NCBI GenBank assembly: GCA_024763405.1
Contig: JANTFQ010000029.1
Location: forward strand, 1 to 13,367
Length of the DNA stretch: 13,367 nucleotides
Direction: 5' to 3'
DNA from: Calditrichaceae bacterium
GTDB taxonomy: Bacteria; Calditrichota; Calditrichia; Calditrichales; Calditrichaceae
The translations under genes were made by a program, and so were the position numbers. This document shows positions 4,617 through 12,127 of the stretch, piece after piece. Below the pieces are notes generated by a model. That model was not told where the DNA came from. It searched no databases and saw only the letters and a list, made by a program, of their open reading frames with translations. The first letter of the stretch is position 1; the number at the start of each line of letters is the position of its first letter.

Positions 4617-6286
4617 GTCTGTAACACTCCGGGATTAAAGGTTTCCAATTCCGCTTTGTTGGATACCGCTTCCAATGCATTTATCAGCCGTTCACGTGTC
4701 TCCTGCGGCAGGATGATTTCATCTATCCATAAACGGGCAGCGCCATAACGCGGATCGGTTTGTTCATCATAGGATGCTTTAATGGATTCAAAGAGCGCCT
4801 GCTTCTCTTTCTCATCAATTTTATGACCATTGCGTTCCATTTGTCTTACTTTTATATCAAGCAGTGTATTGGCGGCCTGAGCGCCTCCCATAACCGCATA
4901 TTTTGCCGAAGGCCAGGCAAAGATAAAATTAGGCGCATACGCCTTGCCGCACATCGCATAATTCCCGGCGCCGAATGTACCGCCTACAATTAAGGAAATT
5001 TTCGGTACTACCGAATTTGAAACCGCGTTTACCAGTTTTGCGCCTGCTTTTATAATCCCACTTTGTTCGGCATCGCGTCCTACCATAAAACCGTTTACAT
5101 CGTGTATAAAAAGCAGCGGAATGGTATTTTGATTACAGTCCATTATAAAGCGCGCGCTCTTTTCTGCACTCTCGGTATAAATCACGCCGCCAAACTGGGG
5201 CGGACTACCCTTTTTGAGAATATGCTTTTTTTGATTGGCGATAATGCCCACCGGATAACCGCCGATATGAGCGTAGCCGCACACCAGTGTTTTACCATAG
5301 TCTTTTTTGTACTCTACAAATTCAGCGTCGTCCACCAACCGGGCAATAATCTCGTGTGTTTCGTACTCGTGTTCCTGATCAAAGGGCATTATTTTTAGAA
5401 GTTCATCAATTTTATAAGCAGAATTACGACTCTCCCGAATGTTAAAAACTGGTGGTTTGGGGCGTCCCATTTGGGCTACCAGCTTGCGAAGGTGTTTTAA
5501 GGCCGAGGGGTCATCTTTTTCTTTAAAATCAATCGTGCCACTGGTTTCCATATGCATTTGGGCGCCGCCTAACTCTTCGGCGCTGATAACCTGCCCGATG
5601 GCCGCTTTAACCAAAGCCGGCCCGCCGAGAAAAAGACCGCTGCCTTCCGTCATCAGAATTTTATCGGTCATCACCGGCAGATAAGCACCGCCGGCCACAC
5701 ACATTCCCATAATGGCCGTAATTTGTGGAATTCCCTTCGAAGTCATACGGGCATTCAAATAAAAAACCCGTCCAAAATCATCCTGATCGGGAAAGACATC
5801 TTCCTGAAGTGGTAAAAAGATACCGGCGGAATCAACCAGGTAAATGACAGGCAGATGATTTTCATAGGCGATGGTTTGAGCGCGAATCACTTTTTTAGCC
5901 GTCATCGGGAAAAAGGCACCCGCTTTAACGGTGGCATCATTGGCAATAATCATACACAAGCGGTTTTCGATATGTCCAAGACCGGCTATGGTTCCGGCGG
6001 AAGGCGCACCGCCCCACTCTTCGTACATACCAAAAGCGGTAAACTGTCCCAACTCAAAAAAGTGACTGTTTTTATCAATCAGCTTAGACACACGTTCGCG
6101 GGCAGTCAATCGATTCTTGGCATGTTGGCGGTCGATGTTTTTCGGTCCGCCGCCAGCTTCTATCCGTTTTCGCTGCTCTTGTACAAGTGAAATATTCTTT
6201 TGCCAGATTTTTTCGTTATTTTTAGATTGCGCTGAGGTTAGATCGATCTCGGATATAATCCTGTCTTCCCTGTCAATTTTAGCCAA
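4613..6286 (-). CDS. Acyl-CoA carboxylase carboxyltransferase (beta) subunit, probably methylcrotonyl-CoA
   Basis: This 557-residue cytoplasmic protein moves a carboxyl group from carboxybiotin to an acyl-CoA. It has the two crotonase-like halves of the family. The N half contains NRLTARERVSKLID (58-71), LVDSAGIFLPLQEDVFPDQ (150-168) and the oxyanion segment CVAGGAYLPVM (196-206). The C half contains HDVNGFMVG (395-403), GGTFGAGNYAMCGKAY (435-450) and FAWPSAKYAVMGGAQAA (456-472), ending with YGAARLWIDEIILPQ. Length and motifs fit the methylcrotonyl-/propionyl-CoA carboxylase beta group. The downstream hydratase and the ARLW-DEII-P end favour methylcrotonyl-CoA, as in leucine breakdown, though VAGGAYLPVM departs from the usual TAGGAYVPAM. 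No biotin carboxylase or biotin carrier gene is in the window. The start is TTG at 6286-6284, chosen because a perfect GGAGGA lies eight bases upstream. Confidence 0.88.
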   Translation of the reverse strand: MAKIDREDRIISEIDLTSAQSKNNEKIWQKNISLVQEQRKRIEAGGGPKNIDRQHAKNRLTARERVSKLIDKNSHFFELGQFTAFGMYEEWGGAPSAGTIAGLGHIENRLCMIIANDATVKAGAFFPMTAKKVIRAQTIAYENHLPVIYLVDSAGIFLPLQEDVFPDQDDFGRVFYLNARMTSKGIPQITAIMGMCVAGGAYLPVMTDKILMTEGSGLFLGGPALVKAAIGQVISAEELGGAQMHMETSGTIDFKEKDDPSALKHLRKLVAQMGRPKPPVFNIRESRNSAYKIDELLKIMPFDQEHEYETHEIIARLVDDAEFVEYKKDYGKTLVCGYAHIGGYPVGIIANQKKHILKKGSPPQFGGVIYTESAEKSARFIMDCNQNTIPLLFIHDVNGFMVGRDAEQSGIIKAGAKLVNAVSNSVVPKISLIVGGTFGAGNYAMCGKAYAPNFIFAWPSAKYAVMGGAQAANTLLDIKVRQMERNGHKIDEKEKQALFESIKASYDEQTDPRYGAARLWIDEIILPQETRERLINALEAVSNKAELETFNPGVLQT

Positions 6287-6294
6287 TGCCTGCT

Positions 6295-6300
6295 TCCTCC
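6295..6300 (-). promoter_or_regulatory. Strong Shine-Dalgarno deciding a TTG start
   Basis: Minus-strand GGAGGA eight bases before the TTG at 6286-6284 is the best ribosome binding site in the window. There is no ATG in this frame near it, so it fixes the carboxyltransferase start as TTG. Confidence 0.75.
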
Positions 6301-6330
6301 ATAAAAAGGCGCTTTTGCTTAATCAATTTA

Positions 6331-6391
6331 AGAAATTATAAAATACTATCTTAGGTTAGAAAAAAATAAATATAATCTACTAATATGTCAA
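6331..6391 (-). promoter_or_regulatory. Putative promoter(s) of the carboxyltransferase-hydratase unit
   Basis: Two overlapping possibilities. (a) TTGACA on the minus strand (plus positions 6386-6391), 17 bases, then TATTTT (6363-6368). (b) TATAAT (6335-6340) within the 13-mer TTTTATAATTTCT (6331-6343), which is also found before trxA at nearly the same distance from the start. This is sequence pattern only; in FCB bacteria the promoter consensus can differ from the E. coli one. Confidence 0.4.
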
Positions 6392-6404
6392 GGTTTAAGT
6401 AACT

Positions 6405-6986
6405 TCATTTAAGTAAATTATAAATTAGTTCCGCAAGATTCTTTTTATATTGTGTAGAATTGACTGAAAAAGGCAAAACATGGTGATCCGGAAACCTGTT
6501 TTCATAATTGCGGAGCTGTTTATTGAGCTGATTTTTACTCAATTTATCGGTTTTAGTTAAAACCACAATATACGGAATACTTTTAAAATTGAGCCAGTCA
6601 CTCATCTGTTCGTCTGCCTGCAGTAGATCGTGGCGGGAATCAATTAGCAAACAGAGGAATTTAAGTTCCTGTGATTTAAGGATAAAATTTTCAATCATTT
6701 TTCCCCATTTAGCCGAAACAGATTTTGGTGTCTTGGCATATCCATAACCGGGTAAATCGACAAAATGATATTTTTCATTGACTAAAAAATAGTTTAGTAA
6801 TTGCGTTTTGCCTGGGGTCGATGAGGTTTTTACTAATTTTTTACGGTTAAATATGGCATTAAGCAGTGAGGATTTTCCAACATTGGAGCGGCCCGCAAAG
6901 GCCGCTTCGGGAAGAAGCTGTTCCGGTTTTTGCGAAACATCGGTAATGCTTTTCACGAATTCAGCTTTATAAAAAATTTGGTCCAT
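6405..6986 (-). CDS. engB: Ribosome-biogenesis GTPase EngB/YihA/YsxC
   Basis: EngB is an essential cytoplasmic GTPase needed for assembly of the large ribosomal subunit. All G motifs are seen in 193 residues: the P-loop GRSNVGKSS (32-40), TPGKTQ (57-62) in the switch I region, DLPGYGYAK (77-85) as G3, TKTDK (144-148) as G4, and FSVNS (173-177) at the G5 position. TPGKTQ, with LVKTSS before it, and DLPGYGYA are diagnostic for EngB among small GTPases. The length is typical. The ATG at 6986-6984 has no clear Shine-Dalgarno, and the gene lies 40 bp after trxA. About 118 bp separate it from the carboxyltransferase, where a new promoter is likely. Confidence 0.96.
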   Translation of the reverse strand: MDQIFYKAEFVKSITDVSQKPEQLLPEAAFAGRSNVGKSSLLNAIFNRKKLVKTSSTPGKTQLLNYFLVNEKYHFVDLPGYGYAKTPKSVSAKWGKMIENFILKSQELKFLCLLIDSRHDLLQADEQMSDWLNFKSIPYIVVLTKTDKLSKNQLNKQLRNYENRFPDHHVLPFSVNSTQYKKNLAELIYNLLK

Positions 6987-7026
6987 AGAGGCAGAGAAGC
7001 TTATCTAAGTTTTTACTTAAGATTAT

Positions 7027-7350
7027 TTAAAGTAATGGAAGTAATTTATCAAGAATGTGCTTCTTGGGAACCGCACCAATGATAGTTTCGTATGGCTTGC
7101 CATCTTTAAAGATTAACAGGGTGGGAATAGAACGGATGCCGTAATTCATAGAGGTGTTCGGGTTATTATCTACGTCTAATTTGGCCACCTTAACCCGGCC
7201 GGCATATTCGTTGGCAATTTCTTCCACAAGGGGTGCGATTAAACGGCAGGGTGCGCACCATTCTGCCCAAAAATCAATGAGTACGGGAATATTGGATTCT
7301 AAAACTTCTTTACTAAAATTATTATCATTCACGACGGCTAAACCGGACAT
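7027..7350 (-). CDS. trxA: Thioredoxin
   Basis: Thioredoxin is a small cytoplasmic dithiol protein that reduces disulfides in ribonucleotide reductase and other proteins and is itself reduced by thioredoxin reductase. It has 107 residues with the classic fold: VLIDFWAEWCAPCRLIAPLVEEIA (23-46), KLDVDNNP, then GIRSIPTLLIFKDG with the cis-proline next to the active site. The redox pair is C32/C35 in WCAPC; the Ala in place of the usual Gly (WCGPC) is a common variant in thioredoxins of many phyla. There is no signal peptide, so it is cytoplasmic. The ATG has a GGAG about seven bases upstream. A 115-bp gap to rlpA and a TATAAT-containing motif suggest its own promoter; engB follows 40 bp later. 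Confidence 0.96.
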   Translation of the reverse strand: MSGLAVVNDNNFSKEVLESNIPVLIDFWAEWCAPCRLIAPLVEEIANEYAGRVKVAKLDVDNNPNTSMNYGIRSIPTLLIFKDGKPYETIIGAVPKKHILDKLLPLL

Positions 7351-7391
7351 GTATTGCTCCTGTAAAATTGTTAGTAACTAAATAGATATTC

Positions 7392-7404
7392 AGAAATTAT
7401 AAAA
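7392..7404 (-). promoter_or_regulatory. Putative trxA promoter -10 region
   Basis: Minus-strand TTTTATAATTTCT, containing TATAAT (7396-7401), lies 41 bases before the trxA ATG. The identical 13-mer lies 44 bases before the carboxyltransferase start (6331-6343). No good -35 box is seen at the expected spacing. Confidence 0.4.
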
Positions 7405-7465
7405 GTCTACTAAATATTTTAAATCAGAACAAAAAAATCTTTAAAAATATTCTCTGGTTCTAAAA

Positions 7466-7906
7466 TTATTTTTCTCCGAGACGAATAATGCGGATTTGTA
7501 CCTTCCCCACTCCCGCTCCTGTTAATCCAATTTTCCGGGCCGCCGCATAGGAGAGGTCTAAAATTCGATTGCCTACAAAAGGACCACGGTCATTCACCCG
7601 CACACGGACACTCCGTCCGTTTGCCAGGTTGGTCACTTCTACAATAGTGTTAAACGGTAAAAAACGGTGTGCTGCCGTTAATTTATACATATCAAACATA
7701 TCACCGTTTGATGTTTTTCTTCCATGGAATTTTTTACCGTAATAGGAGCTCATTCCGGTCAGAACCTGGCCGACATAATATTTTCTCGAATTTGGAGTTC
7801 TGTTGGAAACGGAAGTATCTTTCCTTGATTTACGATATTGAACGTTTGCGGAGCAAGCCTGAAGGGCAAAGAGGAACATAAAAATAAGGATTAAAGTTTT
7901 AGCCAT
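7466..7906 (-). CDS. rlpA: RlpA-like lipoprotein (septal-ring lytic transglycosylase family)
   Basis: RlpA proteins have a double-psi beta-barrel domain and, where studied (Pseudomonas), cleave glycan strands lacking stem peptides. This 146-residue protein has a lipoprotein signal with lipobox LQAC (C18), so it is probably membrane anchored. It then has a basic polar linker (21-45) and the domain from about 47 to 143: MSSYYGKKFHGRKTSNGDMFD (52-72), LTAAHRFLPFNTIVEVTN (76-93), VRVNDRGPFVGNRILDLSYAAARKIG (102-127). The conserved H80 and D106, equivalent to the residues needed for activity in the family, are present. There is no C-terminal SPOR domain, so septal targeting by bare glycan is not expected. 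The start is ATG, three bases after the TPR-lipoprotein stop, with GAGGAA just upstream; the two are surely co-translated. Confidence 0.92.
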   Translation of the reverse strand: MAKTLILIFMFLFALQACSANVQYRKSRKDTSVSNRTPNSRKYYVGQVLTGMSSYYGKKFHGRKTSNGDMFDMYKLTAAHRFLPFNTIVEVTNLANGRSVRVRVNDRGPFVGNRILDLSYAAARKIGLTGAGVGKVQIRIIRLGEK

Positions 7907-7909
7907 TGC

Positions 7910-9934
7910 TTATTTTTCCTCACGAATATTTATCTTATGACGGCCGGAATCGGGAACTGTTTTCTTCCCGGAGCTTTGTTTAGTATTAAGGGTTTCAGCC
8001 GGAGGCGCACCCACTTTTCCCTTCTTTCCTTCCGTTTTTTCTTCCGTCTTTGGAGGAATCTCTTTAGGCGGCACTTTAATTTTATTTTTTGCAATTTTTG
8101 CAAACCGGCTCGACGGGTATTCCTTAATCAATTCTTTGTATGCCGAGATGGCAAGCGGAATATTTTTCACAAAATGCTCGTAAACATACCCTGTTGCATA
8201 GCGTGCTTTCTGTGCCCACACGGTTCCTGAATCTTGCTGGGCGATTTTTTTAAATGCGGCAACAGCTTTTTTATATTGTTGTTTATCAAGCAGCTCTTCT
8301 GCAACCAGATAGCGTTTTTTTATGGCTGCCTCTTCGTCCGAAACGGATTTTTCTTCCCTCTGGATAACACCCCGTAGTTTCAAACCATAGAGCGATTCAG
8401 GATATTTATTGATTAAAATTTCTTTCAGAGAATCCCCTTTAACGCTGTCTGCTTTTATATCCTGATAAATGAAATACAATGAATATATTGCCTTGGGAAC
8501 TAGCACCGAATCTTCGGGAAATAAATTTATATATTTTCGATAAGCAGCGGCGGCGCTGTCATAATCCTGATATTTAAGTAAAAAAAATTCGGCTTTATTA
8601 AAACTGTATTTTTTATAACTATTTTCAACCTGTTCCGGCGTACGGCTGACAACAATTTTTTTAACTTTCTTTTTTGCCTGATCTTTTTTCGTAAGACTGT
8701 CCACCGGCAATTCTTCATTTTTATTAACTGCCGCAAAGGAAGAAATGAGTTCCTCTTTGGCGTTTTCCGGTTCCTGCTGCATATCGGCACTATCCGGAGC
8801 GGTTTCCACGCTATCCTCCAGCGAAGAATCTCCCTGAGCCAGGGCGAATAAATCGATTTGATCTTTGCGGATTTGATCCCGGATTTTTAAATATTCTTTT
8901 ACCAGTGATGCACGTATTTTAGAATCTTTTAAAATATCTTCATGGGTTTTTAGATTTCGTACTTTGTCATAATAGACTTTTGCCGAATCAAAATCTCCAT
9001 CATTAAATTCATAGATTTGGGCTAAGTAATAAGCGGCGAGTGAAACACCCTCGTCATTTTTATACTTCGATAGAATATCATAGTATAGTTCCCGGGCATA
9101 TTCCGCATCGCCCTGAATTTCACTTAGATTTCCAAGTTTTGTTTCAATGATGGAAAATTGCTTTGTAAAACGAATATCCCGCAGCATCCGTTTTAAAGTA
9201 CTCTCGGCAGAAGTAAAGTCTTTTAGCTGAATAAAACCGTCTGCCTGCTGCATCCGGGCCTCAAATTCTTTTAGTACCGGGACATCAAGATCGGTCAATA
9301 ATGCGAACTGCTCAACCGCTTCTTCGTATTTCTTTAACTTGAAATAAATCTCCCCCTCCAGGTAATGTGCGTTACCAAGAAGCTCATCATCGGAAGAAGT
9401 GTCTATCGTCTTTTTCAGAAATTTTAATGCTTTTTCATAGTTTTCTTTTTGATAATGAAGATTACCGAGGATATAGAATGCCTGAACAGCAATCTTTTGC
9501 TCCACTTCGCCGCTCAATAATTCATCGAGCAGCTTTAAGGCTTCTTCATCTTTTTTATTGGCAATATAGGATTTTGCAAGCCATAATTGGGCTTCCGGCA
9601 CATACTCGCTGTTCGGATATTTTAGAAGAAATTGGCTGAATACACGTTCTGCTTGCAAATATTCACGTAAATTATAGTGACATTTGCCAATGAGCAGAAG
9701 CGCATCGTCCGCATATTTACTGCTATCGCCATAATTATTAATCAATTTCCAGGATTTATCAATCGCGGAGCTATAATGTTTAATAATATCAGCAGGCAGG
9801 CGTTTCTCCTGTACTTTTACCGTTTTCTGTTTTTCAAATGCTTCTTTATAATGCTTTTTTGCATTGAAAAAAGTATTATAGTAAGCGCAGCTGCTTAACA
9901 GAAAAAGCCCTGCTATAAAAAAGTATTTTTTCAA
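7910..9934 (-). CDS. Large TPR-repeat lipoprotein
   Basis: A 674-residue envelope protein of unknown precise role. The signal peptide ends at lipobox LSSC (C16), followed by AYYNTFFNAKKHYKEA. I recall that mature end from FCB-group TPR lipoproteins. TPR-like helical pairs run from about 50 to 330 (for example 75-107, 111-141, 150-177, 186-215, 269-292, 296-326) and again from about 445 to 618 (453-473, 535-566, 573-606). Repeat ends such as FLLKYPNSEYVPEAQLWLAKSYI and LIKEYPSSRFAKIAKNKI resemble BamD/CpoB-type TPRs. An acidic, Ser/Asp/Glu-rich linker (366-435) separates the halves, and the tail (621-674) is Lys/Pro/Glu rich. The start is TTG at 9934-9932 with GAGG six bases upstream; no Met replaces it before the signal peptide. 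It is coupled to rlpA, so a role in peptidoglycan or outer-membrane upkeep is plausible (inference). Confidence 0.82.
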   Translation of the reverse strand: MKKYFFIAGLFLLSSCAYYNTFFNAKKHYKEAFEKQKTVKVQEKRLPADIIKHYSSAIDKSWKLINNYGDSSKYADDALLLIGKCHYNLREYLQAERVFSQFLLKYPNSEYVPEAQLWLAKSYIANKKDEEALKLLDELLSGEVEQKIAVQAFYILGNLHYQKENYEKALKFLKKTIDTSSDDELLGNAHYLEGEIYFKLKKYEEAVEQFALLTDLDVPVLKEFEARMQQADGFIQLKDFTSAESTLKRMLRDIRFTKQFSIIETKLGNLSEIQGDAEYARELYYDILSKYKNDEGVSLAAYYLAQIYEFNDGDFDSAKVYYDKVRNLKTHEDILKDSKIRASLVKEYLKIRDQIRKDQIDLFALAQGDSSLEDSVETAPDSADMQQEPENAKEELISSFAAVNKNEELPVDSLTKKDQAKKKVKKIVVSRTPEQVENSYKKYSFNKAEFFLLKYQDYDSAAAAYRKYINLFPEDSVLVPKAIYSLYFIYQDIKADSVKGDSLKEILINKYPESLYGLKLRGVIQREEKSVSDEEAAIKKRYLVAEELLDKQQYKKAVAAFKKIAQQDSGTVWAQKARYATGYVYEHFVKNIPLAISAYKELIKEYPSSRFAKIAKNKIKVPPKEIPPKTEEKTEGKKGKVGAPPAETLNTKQSSGKKTVPDSGRHKINIREEK

Positions 9935-9950
9935 TCTCTTCCTCGATTCT

Positions 9951-10682
9951 TTAATACCGGTCTAAAGCCATGATCAGATAGGGTAATGTCTCCCCCGCTT
10001 TACCGATTATTACCTCATCGGCATGCTCCGAAAGAGGTGTACGCTCTGTATTAATTTCGATAAGATAAGCGCCGTTTCCTTTAGCGATGTAAGGCAGTGA
10101 CGCGGCCGGCTCCACAACTGCGGATGTTCCGATGGAGAAAAATACTTCGCATGTGGCGGCGGCTTCCTGTGCGTCCGATAGCGCTTTTTGCGGTAAAGAC
10201 TCACCAAACAAAACGACGCCGGGTCGCATTACCCCACCACATTGTGAACAGACCGGAACAGCGCCACTTACATCTTCATTTTCCTCTGCTTCATGACCAC
10301 ATTCATTACAAATAGTTTTGCTGATATTGCCATGTAATTCTAAAACCTTTGTGTTACCGGCAATAAAATGCAGGTTATCCACATTTTGTGTTATTAAATT
10401 GAAATCATAAAACTGTTTTTCCAAATCGACCAGTGCATAATGTCCCAGGTTGGGTTTTACCGTTTTTAACAATTCCCTGCGCCAGTTATAAAACTCCCAA
10501 AATAATTCCGGATCCGATTTAAGCGTCTGCTGAGTGGCCATTTGCATCACATCACGATTTTTCCAAAGGCCGTCTTTTCCACGGAACGTAGGCACGCCGC
10601 TTTCGGCAGATATGCCAGCGCCGGTTAGTACCGTAACGCCGTTTGTTTTAATTAAACGTTTCAGAAATTTCTCAGAAAACAT
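9951..10682 (-). CDS. cobB: SIR2-family NAD-dependent protein deacylase
   Basis: Sirtuins remove acyl groups from lysine side chains using NAD+. Visible in 243 residues: the NAD-binding GAGISAESGVPTFRG (21-35), TQNVDNLH (98-105), the catalytic His in LELHGN (H117), and a zinc site of two CxxC pairs (C125/C128 and C145/C148). Further on are RPGVVLFGESLP (153-164) and GTSAVVEPAASLP. Residues Y65 and R68 (FYNWRR) make the YxxR motif of SIRT5/CobB-type enzymes, which are known to accept succinyl and other acidic acyl groups as well as acetyl. The ATG has GAGGAG five bases upstream. It lies 27 bp after tnaA and 16 bp before the TPR lipoprotein gene, so it is probably co-transcribed with both. Confidence 0.93.
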   Translation of the reverse strand: MFSEKFLKRLIKTNGVTVLTGAGISAESGVPTFRGKDGLWKNRDVMQMATQQTLKSDPELFWEFYNWRRELLKTVKPNLGHYALVDLEKQFYDFNLITQNVDNLHFIAGNTKVLELHGNISKTICNECGHEAEENEDVSGAVPVCSQCGGVMRPGVVLFGESLPQKALSDAQEAAATCEVFFSIGTSAVVEPAASLPYIAKGNGAYLIEINTERTPLSEHADEVIIGKAGETLPYLIMALDRY

Positions 10683-10709
10683 GTAAACTCCTCTGCGGTC
10701 CTTTAAAAA

Positions 10710-12089
10710 TTATACATTTATCGGCTTCAATTTAGCGGTAAAATGGCGCAGCATTTCCGGCTGATACGTAATTTCATATCCACGCAAGGAATCCCGGTCC
10801 TTAAATATTTCGCCCAGGGCTTCGGATGTGTACTGCATGTGCATGCTCGTATAAACCCGCCGTGGAATCGCAAGGCGTACCAGTTCCAGTTCCGGGGAAA
10901 TCATTTTGCCGGTCTTTGGATCACTGCTGCCGAACATCAGGCTGCCAATCTCCACACCACGGATGCTGGCTCTGGTATATAATTCCACGATTAACGAGAC
11001 GCCGGGAAATTGATGTGGTGGAATCTGCGGTAAAAACCGTTTGGCATCGATATAAACCGCGTGACCGCCAACGGGCTTAATAATAGGAATGCCCTGCTCA
11101 ATCAGCATCTGTCCCAGGTAATTTGTCTGCTCAATTCTAAAACGCAGGTAATCTTCGTCTAAAACTTCTCTCAGCCCCCGGGAGATGGCTTCTAAATCCC
11201 TTCCGGCCAATCCTCCGTATGTGCGGAACCCTTCGATTAAAATCAGCATATTGGTCACACGCTGGGCCAGGTCGTTGTCATTCATAGCCAAAAAACCGCC
11301 CATATTTACCAATCCGTCTTTTTTGGCGCTCATCGTTGTGCCGTCGCCATAACTGAATAATTCCCGGGCGATTTCGATAATGGCTTTATCTTTGTATCCA
11401 TCTTCCCGTTCTTTGATAAAAAAACAATTTTCAGCAAAGCGGCAGGAATCAAAAAAGAGCGGAATCTTATGTTTCTTTGCCACGGCACTTACCGCTTTGA
11501 TATTGGCCATTGAAACCGGCTGACCGCCTCCGCTGTTATTGGTAATTGTAATCAAAATCAGCGGTATCCGTTCTCTGCCGTATTTTTGAATAATCGCTTC
11601 TAATTTATCAATATCCATATTGCCTTTAAACGGATGCAGTTTTTCAGGGTCCAAGGCTTCATCAATTACACAGTTGACCGCCTGCGCTTTCTGATGCTCG
11701 ATATTGGCACGGGTTGTATCGAAATGGATGTTATTGGGAACCACATCGCCTTCATTCACGATGGTGGAGAACAAGAGATTTTCTGCGACTCTTCCCTGAT
11801 GGGTGGGAATGACATTCTGAAATCCAAAAATATCGCGGACCGTATCCTCAAAATGGTAATAATTTTTACTTCCGGCGTAAGATTCATCCCCCAGCATTAA
11901 CCCGGCCCACTGGTTATCACTCATTGCCGAGGTACCGGAATCGGTTAATAAATCGATAAAGATGGAGTCTGCCGGGAGCATAAAAATATTGTAACCTGCT
12001 TTTTGAATGAGGGCTTCCCGTTCTTCGACGGTGGTGGATTTAATGGGTTCCACGACTTTTATTCTAAACGGTTCGGCGGGAAATTTCAT
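10710..12089 (-). CDS. tnaA: Tryptophanase (tryptophan indole-lyase)
   Basis: A PLP-dependent beta-eliminating lyase that converts tryptophan to indole, pyruvate and ammonia. It has 459 residues from the ATG at 12089-12087. Conserved: PAEPFRIKVVEP, FIDLLTDSGTSAMSD (44-58), PTHQGR (95-100), NNSGGGQPVSMANIKAV (184-200), FDSCRFAEN (213-221) and MSAKKDGLVNMGG (253-265), with K257 as the PLP lysine. The close relative tyrosine phenol-lyase has Thr124 and Arg381 at the substrate ring. Here these positions are D124 (HFDTT) and I381 (GVEIG), as in tryptophanases, so I favour tryptophanase. An upstream in-frame ATG at 12173 would add 28 residues lying within the neighbouring gene. The chosen start has GGAAGGAAG five bases upstream and gives the family N-terminus. 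The 38-bp leader is too short for a TnaC-type leader peptide. Confidence 0.9.
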   Translation of the reverse strand: MKFPAEPFRIKVVEPIKSTTVEEREALIQKAGYNIFMLPADSIFIDLLTDSGTSAMSDNQWAGLMLGDESYAGSKNYYHFEDTVRDIFGFQNVIPTHQGRVAENLLFSTIVNEGDVVPNNIHFDTTRANIEHQKAQAVNCVIDEALDPEKLHPFKGNMDIDKLEAIIQKYGRERIPLILITITNNSGGGQPVSMANIKAVSAVAKKHKIPLFFDSCRFAENCFFIKEREDGYKDKAIIEIARELFSYGDGTTMSAKKDGLVNMGGFLAMNDNDLAQRVTNMLILIEGFRTYGGLAGRDLEAISRGLREVLDEDYLRFRIEQTNYLGQMLIEQGIPIIKPVGGHAVYIDAKRFLPQIPPHQFPGVSLIVELYTRASIRGVEIGSLMFGSSDPKTGKMISPELELVRLAIPRRVYTSMHMQYTSEALGEIFKDRDSLRGYEITYQPEMLRHFTAKLKPINV

Positions 12090-12094
12090 TGATA

Positions 12095-12103
12095 CTTCCT
12101 TCC
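12095..12103 (-). promoter_or_regulatory. Ribosome binding site fixing the tnaA start
   Basis: Minus-strand GGAAGGAAG ends five bases before the ATG at 12089-12087. It settles the start in favour of the MKFPAEPF N-terminus rather than the longer upstream reading. Confidence 0.7.
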
Positions 12104-12127
12104 GGTTATAGTTATAAATTCCTGCTC

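Noticed and set aside
10710..12089. Tyrosine phenol-lyase instead of tryptophanase
   Set aside because: The positions equal to Thr124 and Arg381 of tyrosine phenol-lyase are Asp and Ile, the tryptophanase state; kept as an open point in the findings.
12090..12127. TnaC-like leader peptide controlling tnaA
   Set aside because: The gap is only 38 bp and holds no short ORF with a Trp codon and terminal Pro; the IIIWFV end of the upstream membrane protein is not similar to TnaC.
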